64,000 nt of DNA from Saccopteryx bilineata (taxonomy: Eukaryota; Chordata; Mammalia; Chiroptera; Emballonuridae), in NCBI RefSeq assembly GCF_036850765.1, contig NC_089490.1, forward strand, positions 289,088,982 to 289,152,981, read 5' to 3'. Each line of letters begins with the position of its first letter. Positions within the stretch are counted from its first letter, which is position 1. The translations under genes were made by a program, and so were the position numbers. Below are positions 11,093-21,423 of the stretch, piece after piece. The notes below the pieces were generated by a model. It saw only the letters and a list, made by a program, of their open reading frames with translations. It did not search any database and was not told the origin of the DNA.

Positions 11093-12394
11093 TGCAGAAC
11101 TTTGGACTAAACTGAGAGGACTCTTTAAGCAGGTAACACTGAAGAAGCCACACTGAGACTGGTAGGAAAAGCGGAAATGCAGAGAGGGCTTCTCAGCTCC
11201 TGGGAGCGGATGGCAGCCTGGAGGGACTAGCATGGTGGGATGTGAGTTTAGTGGAGAGTCCTGGGCCCCAGGAACAAAGCCCAAGCCTGCAGCCCCAGAG
11301 ACTAGAAGAGGCTTATGGAGAGTATTTAGCTGCAAAACAAGCCAGGATACTATTTGTGAGAAAGAGAGAGATTTCTCAGACCCAGGATTCTTCTTTAAGA
11401 GACCACGCAGAAAATCTCTTTCATAACCACTCACCCAAGACTCTGGGGGATGGGAAGAGATGAGAGGAGTAGAGTAGCAGGAAGAGAGTGTAATCTAGGA
11501 GGCACAGGGAGAAACAATTTGAAGGATAGCCATCATAACTGCTGGGTTGATTCACTCCCCAAATCTAAAGCAAATATTTCCCCTGGAAGCAGCAATATCA
11601 GCAAAGGAAAGCAGGATGCCAGCCAAACAAGCTCTCCCGTGGTACTCAGAGCAGAGTCGCTTAGAAGGAGGGAGCCTTCTGGAATACAGTATTGAGTGCT
11701 AAGGTCTGAGGTGCAGCACCCCCAACCACACTGTTGAGGGCTCGCTGGAAGGCTGGTGGCATGGTCCAGTTGGTGGGGGGCAGAAGCCAGGCCAGCCATG
11801 ACTGAGGCCTGGCATAAACTCAATACTACCCATCGGGGGCAGAAAGGGCGCATGAAAGTGGTTCGATCCTTCTGTGGGCCAGCTGAACAAGAGTGGTCCT
11901 GCCAGCAATCCCACCTGCAGGGTCAAGGCAAAAGCCCGGCAAAAGCTGGAAAACCAGTGGAGAGCTGTGGCTGAGCGGGGCACGCATTCCCATGTGGGAG
12001 CAGGAGCTTGCAGCCCAGCTCACAAGAGTGTAGCCCTGCCATCGGGGGCAGGAGAAAGCCAGAACAGGCAGAGACACTTGCCTGAGCATAGGTGGGCAGC
12101 GCTGCCTGCAGTGCCAAGGCTTGCAGCCCCAGGACAGTGCGCAGCCCCACCTGAGGAGGTAGGGCGAAGGTCAAGGCCCACCAGATCTTGTAGCCTGGGC
12201 ATGTGAACACAGCCTCACCCAGGAGGAGAGGCGAAACCGCAGTGACTGCGGCAGCGGGCTGGCGCCGGCAACATACTCAACATTGGAGGCAGCATCAGAG
12301 GAGGTAGCTGGCCTGCAGACAAACCACACTTAGGGAACACAGAAGCCACTTCTATTGGATTCCTGTGGCCAAACCCTTCTTATGCACAGACAGA
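11093..12394 (+). promoter_or_regulatory. L1 5' UTR (internal promoter region, decayed)
   Basis: This is GC-rich, CpG-bearing DNA immediately upstream of the older L1 ORF1. Short phrases recur, such as 'ccatcgggggcag' at about 11830 and about 12040, suggesting partly repeated units. Position and composition mark it as the L1 5' UTR. The many frames of 60-126 codons on both strands here are composition artefacts. Its left limit is inferred from where the preceding old L1 tail stops. Confidence 0.6.
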
Positions 12395-13694
12395 ATGGGA
12401 AAACAGAAAAATGCAACCCAAATGAATCAAAAGAAATCGCTAGAAAAGGACTTGAATGAGTCAGATTTAAACAAATTACCAGATGCAGAGTTTAAAATAA
12501 TGTATGTTAGGATGCTCAAAGATCTTAGAACAGCAATAGATGGACATAATGAGTAGGTAAATGAAGAGATAGCAAATATAAAAAAGGACATTGAAATAAT
12601 AAAAAAGAATCAGACAGAAATGACAAATATAGTATCAGAAATGAAGACCATAATGAAAGGAATTAAAAAGAGGATGGGGCCCTGGCTGGTTGGCTCAGTG
12701 GTAGAGCATTGGCCTGGCATGCAGGAGACCTATGTTTGATTCCCAGTCAGGGCACACAGGAGAAGTGCCCATCTGCTTCTCCACCCCTCCCCCTCTCCTT
12801 CCTCTCTGTCTCTCTCTTCTCCTCCCAAAGCCAAGGCTCCATTGGAGCAAAGTTGGCTCGGGCACTGAGGATGGCTCTATGGCCTCTGCTTCAGACACTA
12901 GAATGGCTCTGGTTGCAACAGAGCAATGCCCCAGATGGGCACAGAATTTCCCCCTGGTGGGCATGCCAGGTGGATCCTGGTTGGGCGCATGCAGGAGTCT
13001 GGCTGACTGCCTCCCCATTTCCAACTTCAGAAAAATACAAAAAAAAAAAAAAAGCAAGATGGATGAAGCTGAGGATTGAATAAGCAAGTTAGAGGACAAG
13101 ATAAACAAAGGCATGGAAACAGAGCAGAAAAAAGAAAAGAGACTCAAAAAGTCTGAGGAAACTCTAAGAGAGCTTTGTGACAACATGAAGAGAAATAACA
13201 TCTGCATCGTTGGGGTTCCTGAAGGAGAAGAGAAAGAACAAGGGATAGAAACCATGTTCAATCAAATCATAGCTGAGAACTTCCCTAAACTGATGCAGGA
13301 AAAAGTCACACAAGTTCAAGAAGCACAGAGAATTTCATTAAAGAGAAACCCAAAGAAATCCATACCAAGACACATCATAATTAAAATACCAAAGCTAAGA
13401 CATAAAAAGAAAATAATAAAAGCAGCTAGAGAAAAAAAGACTATCACCTACAAAGGAGCCCCCATAAGGATGACATCCAATTTCTTGACAGAAACTCTTG
13501 AGGCCATAAGGGAAAGGCAAGAAACCTTCAAAGTTATGCAGAACAAGAGCCTACAACCAACACTACTTTATCTAGCAAGGCTATTGTTTAAAATTGAAGT
13601 AGAAATATAAAGCTTCCCAGACAAAAAAAAGAAAATCAAGGAATTCATTATAACTAAGCCAATGCTGCAAGAAATGTTAAAGGGCCTGTTGTAA
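12395..13694 (+). pseudogene. Older L1 ORF1 (broken, SINE-interrupted)
   Basis: L1 ORF1 encodes an RNA-binding coiled-coil chaperone that coats L1 RNA in cytoplasmic particles. The frame opens at 12395 with a Lys/Asn/Gln-rich N-terminus. It meets a stop after 'DGHNE' near 12555 and is split by the SINE at 12678-13053. It resumes at about 13060 with the coiled-coil end and the RRM/CTD region, where 'NNICIVGVPEGEE', 'RHIIIKIPK' and 'AAREKKTITYKGAPIR' are recognisable ORF1p blocks. The frame breaks again after 13610, and the 'MLQEMLKGLL' end is at 13694. Non-functional. Confidence 0.9.
12678..13053 (+). mobile_element. tRNA-derived SINE, family B, inside L1 ORF1
   Basis: It has a complete head 'ggccctggctggttggctca', B-box-like 'tttgattcccagtcaggg', a CT tract, the 'ccaaggctccattggagcaa' block and a 15-nt poly(A) tail ending at 13053. 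The flanks 'aagaggatgg' and 'aagcaagatgg' look like an imperfect TSD. It must be younger than the L1 it interrupts. Confidence 0.92.
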
Positions 13695-13751
13695 ATAGAT
13701 CAAAGGGGGAAAATAATATATCAAAAGAGGAATACAGCTATACAGAATAAA

Positions 13752-15752
13752 ATGGCAATAAAAAACTACATATTAATAATAACCTTAAATGTAAATGGAT
13801 TAAATGATATGATCAAAAGACATAGGGTAGCTGTGTGGATAAGAAAATAGGACCCTTACATATGCTGTCTACAAGAGACACACCTCTAAACAAAAGATAC
13901 ACATAAACTAAAGGTAAAAGGATAGAAAAAAAAACATTTTATGCTAATGGAAATGAAAAAAAAAGCTGGGGTAGCAATACTTATATCAGACTAAATGAAC
14001 TTTAAAACAAAGGTACAGAAAGAGATAAAGAAGGTCACTACATAATGATAAAGGGAGCAATTCAACAGGAAGATATAACCATTATAAATATCTATGCACC
14101 TAATATAGGAGCACCTAAATATATAAAGCAGATCTTTATGGATATAAAGGGCAAGATCAACAGCAATACTATAATAGTAGGGAATTAAATACCCCACTAA
14201 CATCACTAGATAGATCCTCAAGAAAGAAAATTAACAAAGAAACAGCAGACTTAAAGGACACACTAGATCAACTTGATTTAATAGATATCCTCAGAACCTT
14301 TCATCCTATAGCAACAGAATATAGACTTTTCAAGCGCTCATGGTACATTCTCTAGGATAGACCACATGTTAGGGCATAAAAGAGGTCTCAACAAATTTAA
14401 GAAGATTAAAATCATATCAAGCATTTTCTCTGATCACAATGGCATTAAACAAGAAATCAACCACAACAGAAAAACTGAAAAATACACAAACACATGGAAA
14501 CTAAATAGCATGATATTAAATAACAAATGGGTTAACAATGAGATCAAAAAAGAAATTTTAAAATTCCTAAAAATGAATAATAACAAACATACAACAACTC
14601 AAAATTAATGAAACACAGCAAAAGCAGTACTGAGAGTGAAGTTCATAGCACTACAGGCATACCTTACAAAGCTAGAAAAAGCTCAAATAAACAACCTAAC
14701 CCTGCATCTAAAAGAACTAGAAAAAGAATGGCAAGTAAAGGCCAGAGGTAGTAGAAGAAAGGAAATAATAAAAACCAGAGCAGAAATAAATGACCTAGAG
14801 GCTACAGAAGCAATAAAGAGGATCAATGTAACCAAGAGCTGGTTCTCTGAAAGGATAAACAAGATCAATGAACCTTTAACCAGACTCACCAAAAAAAAAA
14901 AAAAAAGAGAGAGAGAAGACTCAAATAAATAAAATTAGAAATGAGAGTGGAGAAATAACAACTGACACCACAGAAATACAAAATATTGTAAAAAAATAAT
15001 ATAAATAAGTGTATGCCAAAAAATTAGACAACCTAAGTGAAATAGACAAATTCCTTGAAACATATAATCTTTCAAAAATCAATCTGGAAGAATCAGGAAA
15101 CTTAAGCAGACTGATTACAACAAATGAGAATCAAAACAGTTATCAAAAAACTCCCAACAAACAAAAGCCTTGGGCCAGTTGGTTTCACTGATGAATTCTA
15201 CCAAAGATTCAGTGAACTAATTCCTATCCTTCTCAATCTATTTCAAATAATTCAAGAGAAAGGAACACTTCCAAGCTCCTTTTATGAGGCAAGCATAATT
15301 CTGATTTTAAAACCAGGCAAGACAACACAAAGAAAGAAAATTATAGGCCAATTTCCCTGATGAATTTAGATGCTAAAATTCTCAACAAAATATTAGGAAA
15401 CCAGATCCAGCAATACATGAAAAAAATCATACACTATGAACAATTGGGATTTTTTCTGGGAGGCAAAGATAGTACAATATTTGCAAATCAATCAATGTGA
15501 CTCATCACATAAACGAAAGGAAGGAGAAAAACTACAGATAATTTCAATAGACACAGAAAAAACATTTGATAAAATCCAGCACCCGTTTATGATCAAAACT
15601 CTCAGCAAAGTGGAAATACAGGGAACAAACCTCAACATGATAAAAAGCCATCTATGACAAACCCACAGCCAATGTCATACTCAATGGGCAAAAATTAAAA
15701 GCAATTCCCTTAAGATCAGGAACAAGGCAGGGGTGCTCCTTTCACCACTCTT
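13752..15752 (+). pseudogene. Older L1 ORF2, N-terminal half (broken)
   Basis: ORF2p is the L1 endonuclease/reverse transcriptase. Visible here are the endonuclease block 'LNVNGLND...', 'CCLQETHL' and the 'SDHNGIKQE' motif. After these come the Z region and the start of the RT domain ('[20 protein letters not shown]', '[17 protein letters not shown]', 'RQGCS'). Many stops and frameshifts break it into ORFs of no more than about 100 codons. It stops in the RT palm, where the young L1 has inserted, and continues at 21424. Confidence 0.92.
15738..15752 (+). repeat. Target-site duplication of the young L1 (left copy)
   Basis: The 15-bp 'cctttcaccactctt' is repeated exactly at 21409-21423. Joining the flanks at one copy restores continuity of the older L1 ORF2 RT region, which fixes both ends of the nested insertion. 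Confidence 0.97.
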
Positions 15753-16022
15753 TTTTTTTTTAATAAATTTTTATTAATGGTAATGGGATGACATTAATAA
15801 ATCAGGGTACATATATTCAAAGAAAACATGTCTAGGTTATTTTGTCATCAAATTATGTTGCAAACCCCTCGCCCAAAGTCAGATTGTCCTCCGCCACCCT
15901 CTATCTAGTTCTCTGTGCCCCTCCCCCTCCCCCTAACTCTCTCCCTCCCTCCCTCCCATGTCCTCCCTCCCCCCAACCCTTGGTAACCACCACACTCTTG
16001 TCCATGTCTCTTAGTCTCATTT
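15753..16022 (-). other. Young L1 3' UTR with G-rich tract
   Basis: On the minus strand the UTR follows the ORF2 stop. It contains a run of G-blocks (seen as 'cccctccccctccccctaac' and more C-runs at 15917-15981 on plus), then an AATAAA signal (complement at about 15771-15776) and the A-tail. G-rich, quadruplex-prone 3' UTRs are a known L1 trait. Confidence 0.88.
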
Positions 16023-19000
16023 TTATGTTCCACCAATGTATGGAATCATGTAGTTCTTGTTTTTTTCTGATTTACTTATTTCACTGCTTATAATGTTATC
16101 AAGATCCCACCATTTTGCTGTAAATGATCTGATGTCATCATTTCTTATGGCTGAGTAGTATTCCATAGTGTATATGTGCCACATCTTCTTTATCCAGTCT
16201 TCTATTGAAGGGCTTTTTGGTTGTTTCCATGTCTTGGCCACTGTGAACAGTGCTGCAATGAACATGGGGCTACATGTGTCTTCACGTATCAATGTTTCTG
16301 AGGTTTTGGGGTATATACCCAGTAGAGGGATTGCTGGGTCATAAGGTAGGTCTATTTGCAGTTTTTTGAGGAACCACCATACTTTCCTCCATAATGGTTG
16401 TACTACTTTACAGTCCCACCAACAGTGAATGAGGGTTCATTTTTCTCCACAGCCTCTCCAACATTTGCTATTACCCGTCTTGTTGATAATAGCTAATCTA
16501 ACAGGAGTGAGGTGGTATCTCATTGTAGTTTTGATTTGCATTTCTCTAATAACTAATGAAGCTGAGCATCTTTTCATATATCTGTTGGCCATTTGTATCT
16601 CTTCCTGGGAGAAGTGTCTGTTCATATCCTCTTCCCATTTTTTTATTGGATTGTTTGTTTGTTTGTTGTTGAGTTTTATGAGTTCTTTGTAAATTTTGGA
16701 TATTAGGCCCTTATCTGAGCTGTCGTTTGAAAATATCAGTTCCCATATAGTTGGCTGTCTGTTTATTTTGATATCAGTTTCTCTTGCTGAGCAAAAACTT
16801 TTAATTCTGATGTAGTCCCATTCATTTATCTTTGCCTTCACTTCTCTTGCCATTGGAGTCAAGTTCATAAAATGTTCTTTAAAACCCAGGTCCATGATTT
16901 TAGTACCTATGTCTTCTTCTATGTACTTTATTGTTTCAGGTCTTATATTTAGGTCTTTGATCCATTTTGAATTAATTTTAGTACACGGGGACAGGCTGTA
17001 GTCGAGTTTCATTCTTTTGCATGTGGCTTTCCAGTTTTCCCAACACCATTTGTTGAAGAGGCTTTCTTTTCTCCATTGTGTGTTGTTGGCCCCTTTATCA
17101 AAGATTATTTGACCATATATATGTGGTTTTATTTCTGGGCTTTCTATTCTGTTCCATTGGTCTGAGTATTTATACCATGCTGTTTTGATTATCGTGGCCC
17201 TATAATATAGTTTAAAGTCAGGTATTGTAATGCCCCCAGCTTCATTCTTTTTCCTTAGGATTGTTTTGGCTATTTGGGGTTTTTTATAGTTCCATATAAA
17301 TCTGATGATTTTTTGTTCCATTTCTTTAAAAAATCTCATAGGGATTTTGATGGGAATTGCATTAAATTTGTATATTGCTTTGGGTAATATGGCCATTTTG
17401 ATTATATTTATTCTTCCTATCCAAGAACAAGGAATATTTTTCCATCTCATTGTATCTTTTTCGATTTCCCTTAACAATGCTTTGTAATTTTCATTATATA
17501 GGTCCTTTACATTCTTTGTTATGTTTATTCCTAGGTATTTTATTTTTTTTGTTGCAATCGTGAAGGGGATTATTTTTTTGAGTTCGTTTTCTAATATTTC
17601 ATTGTTGGCATATAGAAAGGCTATGGACTTTTGTATGTTAATTTTGTATCCTGCGACCTTACTGTATTGGTTTATTGTTTCTAATAATCTTTTTGTGGAG
17701 TCCTTCGGGTTTTCGATGTATAGGATCATATCATCAGCAAAAAGGGATAGCTTTACTTCTTCTTTTCCGATATGGATGCCTTTTATTTCTTTGTCTTGTC
17801 TGATTGCTCTGGCCAGAACTTCTAGCACCACGTTGAATAAGAGTGGAGAGAGTGGACAACCCTGTCTTGTTCCTGATTTAAGGTAGAAAGTCCTCAGTTT
17901 TATGCCGTTTAATAGGATGTTGGCTGATGGTTTATCATATATGGCCTTTATCATGTTGAGATATTTTCCTTCTATACCCATTTTGTTGAGAGTCTTAAAC
18001 ATAAAATTGTGTTGTATTTTATCAAAAGCCTTTTCTGCATCTATTGATAAGATCATGTGGTTTTTGTTCTTTGTTTTGTTGATATGGTGTATTACGTTAA
18101 CCGTTTTGCGTATGTTGAACCATCCTTGAGATTCTGGGATGAATCCCACTTGATCATGATGTATTATTTTTTTTAATATGTTGTTGTATTCGGTTTGCCA
18201 GTATTTTGTTTAGTATTTTAGCATCTGTATTCATTAGAGATATTGGTCTGTAGTTTTCTTTCTTTGTGCCATCCTTGCCAGGTTTTGGTATGAGGGTTAT
18301 GTTGGCCTCATAAAATGTGTTTGGAAGTATTGCTTCTTCAATTTTTTGGAAGACTTTGAGTAGAATAGGAACCAAGTCTTCTTTGAATGTTTGATAGAAT
18401 TCACTAGTATAAGCGTCTGGGCCTGGACTTTTATTTTTGGGGAGATTTTTAATAGTCTTTTCTATTTCCTCCCTGCTGATTGGTCTGTTTAGGCTTTCTG
18501 CTTCTTCATGACTCAGTCTAGGAAGGTTGTATTGTTCTAGGAATTTATCCATTTCTTCTAGATTGTTGTATTTGGTGGCATGTAATTTTTCATAGTATTC
18601 TACAATAATTCTTTGTATATCTATGATGTCTGTGGTGATCTCTCCTCTTTCATTTTGGATTTTATTTATTTGAGTCCTGTGTCTTTTTTCCTTGGTGAGT
18701 CTTGCCAAGGGTTTGTCAATTTTGTTGATCTTTTCAAAGAACCAGCTCCTTGTTTTATTGATTTTTTCTATAGTTTTTCTGTTCTCTATTTCATTTATTT
18801 CTGCTCTGATTTTTATTATCTCCTTTCTTCGGCTGGTTTTGGGTTGTCTTTGTTCTTCTTTTTCTAGTTCCTTAAGGTATGAAGTTAAGTGGTTTACTTC
18901 GGCTCTCTCTTGTTTGTTCTTATAGGCCTGAAGTGATATGAACTTTCCTCTTATTACTGCTTTTGCTGCATCCCAGAGATTCTGATATGTCGTATTTTCA

Positions 19001-19836
19001 TTTTCATTTGTCTGTATATATCTTTTGATCTCTGCGCTTATTTCTTCTTTGACCCATTCATTTTTTAGAAGTATGTTGTTTAGTTTCCACATTTTTGTGG
19101 GTTTTTCCCCCTCTTTTTTGCAGTTGAATTCTAGTTTCAAGGCTTTATGATCAGAAAATATGCTTGGTACAATTTCAATTTTTCTAAATTTGCTGATATT
19201 GTCTTTGTGGCCCAACATATGGTCAATTCTTGAGAATGTTCCATGTACACTAGAGAAAAATGTATACTCTGTCGCTTTGGGATGAAGTATCCTGTAGATG
19301 TCTATCATATCCAGGTGTTCTAGTATTTCGTTTAAGGCCACTATATCTTTATTGATTCTCTGTTTGGATGACCGATCTAGAGCCATCAGCGGTGTATTGA
19401 GGTCTCCAAGTATGATTGTATTTTTGTTAGTTTTTGTTTTAAGGTCAATAAGTAGCTGTCTTATATATTTTGGTGCTCCTTGGTTTGGTGCATATATATT
19501 AAGGATTGTTATGTCTTCTTGATTCAACTTCCCCTTAATCATTATGAAATGACCATTTTTGTCTCTGAGTACTTTTTCTGTCTTGTAGTCAGCATTATTA
19601 GATATGAGTATTGCTACGCCTGCTTTTTTTTGGGTGTTGTTTGCTTGGAGTATTGTTTTCCAGCCTTTCACTTTGAATTTGTTTTTATCCTTGTTGCTTA
19701 GATGTGTTTCTTGTAGGCAGCATATAGTTGGATTTTCTTTTTTAATCCATTCTGCTACTCTGTGTCTTTTTATTGGTAAGTTTAATCCATTTACATTTAG
19801 TGTAATTATTGACACTTGTGGGTTCCCTACTGCCAT
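16023..19836 (-). pseudogene. Young L1 ORF2: endonuclease/reverse transcriptase with two lesions
   Basis: From Met at 19836 to the stop at 16023 is 3,814 nt, i.e. 3n+1 for an expected protein of about 1,270 residues, close to the family norm of about 1,275. The endonuclease motifs are intact: 'LNVNGLNLP', 'QETHL', 'GDLNTP', 'SRIDHML', 'SDHKAL'. The RT carries '[12 protein letters not shown]' and 'FADDMILY' with both catalytic Asp. The C-terminal Cys/His cluster 'CWRGC...HCWWDC' is present. Lesion 1 is one extra base in an A8 run (T8 on plus, 18167-18174), which ends the first frame at residue 560. Lesion 2 is a Gly-to-stop change at 16437-16439, inside that Cys/His cluster. All other codons appear open. 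Confidence 0.94.
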
Positions 19837-20214
19837 TTTATAAATTGCTTTCTGTTAGTTTTGTATCTAGTTTGATTCTTCTCTTTTGTTTTTCTATCAT
19901 TTGTTTTTGTTTGTTTGTGTTCCATACTTCTTTCCTCTGTTGCTACTTTTTTTAAGTCAAGTGTTTTTGTGGTGGTTTTTTTAAGGGTGGTTACCATTAA
20001 GTAATGAAAAGGGTACCTACCATATTCATTGTAGTACCCTATCTTATAAGTATTTCTGCACTTTATCATCCTTTGCTACTGTTAATCTCCATCCTCTCCC
20101 CCCTTTTTTTCCTTTGTTGTCACAGTTTAAGTTTGGTTTTATTGTGTTCTTGGTGGAGCTGTTACTTGTGGTTTTGTTTTGTTCTGTTCTTTGTATCTGA
20201 TTGGAAAACTTCCT
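19837..20214 (-). other. Young L1 inter-ORF spacer
   Basis: About 378 nt of A-rich (sense) sequence separate ORF1 from ORF2. No conserved frame is expected, and the 80-codon minus frame here is incidental. Such a spacer is far longer than that of human L1. Confidence 0.8.
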
Positions 20215-21156
20215 TTAATATTTTCTGGAGTGGGGCTTTCTGTTGATAAATTCTCTCATCTTTTCTGTATTTGTGAATGTTTTTATATCTCCTTCATACT
20301 TGAAGGATAGCTTTGATGGGTATAGTATTCTTGGCTGAAAGTTCCTCTCTTTCAGGGCTTTAAATATTGGGGTCCACTCTCTTCTAGCTTGTAGAGTTTC
20401 TGCTGAGAAATCTGATGATAATCTAATAGGCCTTCCTTTATATGTTGTACTCTTCTTTTCCCTGGCTGCCTTGAGAATTTTTTCTTTGTCATTGGTTTGT
20501 GTCATCTTTATTATGATGTGCCTTGGAGTGGGTTTGTTGGGGTTAAGAAAACTTGGTGTTCTGTTTGCTTCTTGAATTTGAGGCTTTAGTTCCTTCCACA
20601 GGCTTGGGAAGTTCTCGTCTATTATTTGTTTGAGTATATTCTCCATTCCATTTTCTTTCTCTTCTCCCTCTGATATACCTATTATTCTTATGTTATTCTT
20701 TCTGATGGAGTCAGACAATTCCTGTAGGGCTTTCTCGTTTTTTATTATTTTTGAGTCTCTTTCTTCTTCTCTCTGTTGTGCCTCAAGTTGCTTGTCTTCT
20801 ATTTCACTAATCCTATCTTCAATCTGGGCTGTTCTGTTAGCTAAGCTTGTTACCTCGTTTTTCAGCTAGTGAATTGAGTTTTTCATTTCTGTTTGATTTG
20901 TTTTTATAGTTTCAATTTCCTTGGTAATATATTCTTTGTGTTCATTGAGTTGTTTTCTGATCTCCCTATATTTCCTTTCTGTGTTTTCTTGTATATCTCT
21001 GAGTATTTTTAAGATTTCTATTTTAAATTCTCTGTCATTTAGCTCCAAGGCTTCCAATATGTTAAGTCTTTTCTCCATAGATTTTTCCACATCTATTTGT
21101 GTTACCTCTCTTTCTTTTGTATCCATAATATTCGATTTCCTCTTTCTTATCGGCAT
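20215..21156 (-). pseudogene. Young L1 ORF1 with one nonsense codon
   Basis: From Met at 21156 to the stop at 20215 is 942 nt, an exact multiple of three, giving a 313-residue ORF1p-sized product. The N-terminal part is basic, then a heptad-rich coiled coil (about residues 25-120). After it come the RRM ('NNIRIIGISEGEE') and the C-terminal domain ('RHIIIKMTQ', 'AAREKKSTTYKGRPIRLSSD'). The only lesion seen is an in-frame TAG at 20866-20868, after about 96 residues in the coiled coil. The frame is the same on both sides. This start was chosen because it lies just after the 5' UTR and matches ORF1p length. Confidence 0.92.
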
Positions 21157-21408
21157 CTGAGGGTGGTCTTATTGATAGCACACAGGCGCACTTCCTTGCG
21201 GTTTGAAAGAACGTCCCTGTGGTAGATTCCTCCACACCCTCGTCTCTCAGATTCAAGTGATAACAGTCCTTTCGCTATCAGTTTGTGTGGAACTCCGGAA
21301 TGCTCCGAGGATAAATTTTTCTGTTTCTAGTTGATAAATTTGTTGTGATTTAGGGGAGAGCTGTCGGACGCGCTGCTCACGGCGCCATTTCCCTGACGTC
21401 ACTCAATC
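21157..21408 (-). promoter_or_regulatory. Young L1 5' UTR / internal Pol II promoter
   Basis: Transcription of an L1 starts at its own first base. Reading minus from 21408, the first 30 nt contain a perfect palindromic CRE 'tgacgtca' (21394-21401). A YY1-like 'aaatggcgcc' follows (complement 21381-21390), placed as YY1 is in human L1 where it sets the start site. This is good evidence that the 5' end is complete rather than truncated. The rest is GC-rich up to the ORF1 Met. Confidence 0.8.
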
Positions 21409-21423
21409 CCTTTCACCACTCTT
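21409..21423 (+). repeat. Target-site duplication of the young L1 (right copy)
   Basis: Identical 15-mer to 15738-15752, directly abutting the L1 5' end. Confidence 0.97.

Larger units (their letters stand above)
15753..21408 (-). mobile_element. Younger full-length L1 nested in the older L1
   Basis: A complete retrotransposon of about 5.66 kb on the minus strand: 5' UTR 21408-21157, ORF1 21156-20215, inter-ORF spacer of about 378 nt, ORF2 19836-16023, 3' UTR and a short poly(A) (poly(T) on plus from 15751). A perfect 15-bp TSD surrounds it. The frames are nearly intact: I find one nonsense codon in ORF1, and one single-base frameshift and one nonsense codon in ORF2. The long inter-ORF spacer is as in several laurasiatherian L1 lineages, unlike human L1. 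The sequence family is shared with the fragment at 34139-34770. Confidence 0.96.

Noticed and set aside
11054..12210. Cluster of overlapping ORFs of 60-126 codons on both strands
   Set aside because: They lie in the GC-rich 5' UTR of the older L1. Frames on both strands with Pro/Ser/Trp-rich translations and no domain are composition artefacts.
17305..20246. Plus-strand ORFs opposite the young L1, with many hydrophobic residues
   Set aside because: They are antisense shadows of L1 ORF1/ORF2. A-rich sense codons read as Phe/Ile/Leu-rich on the other strand.
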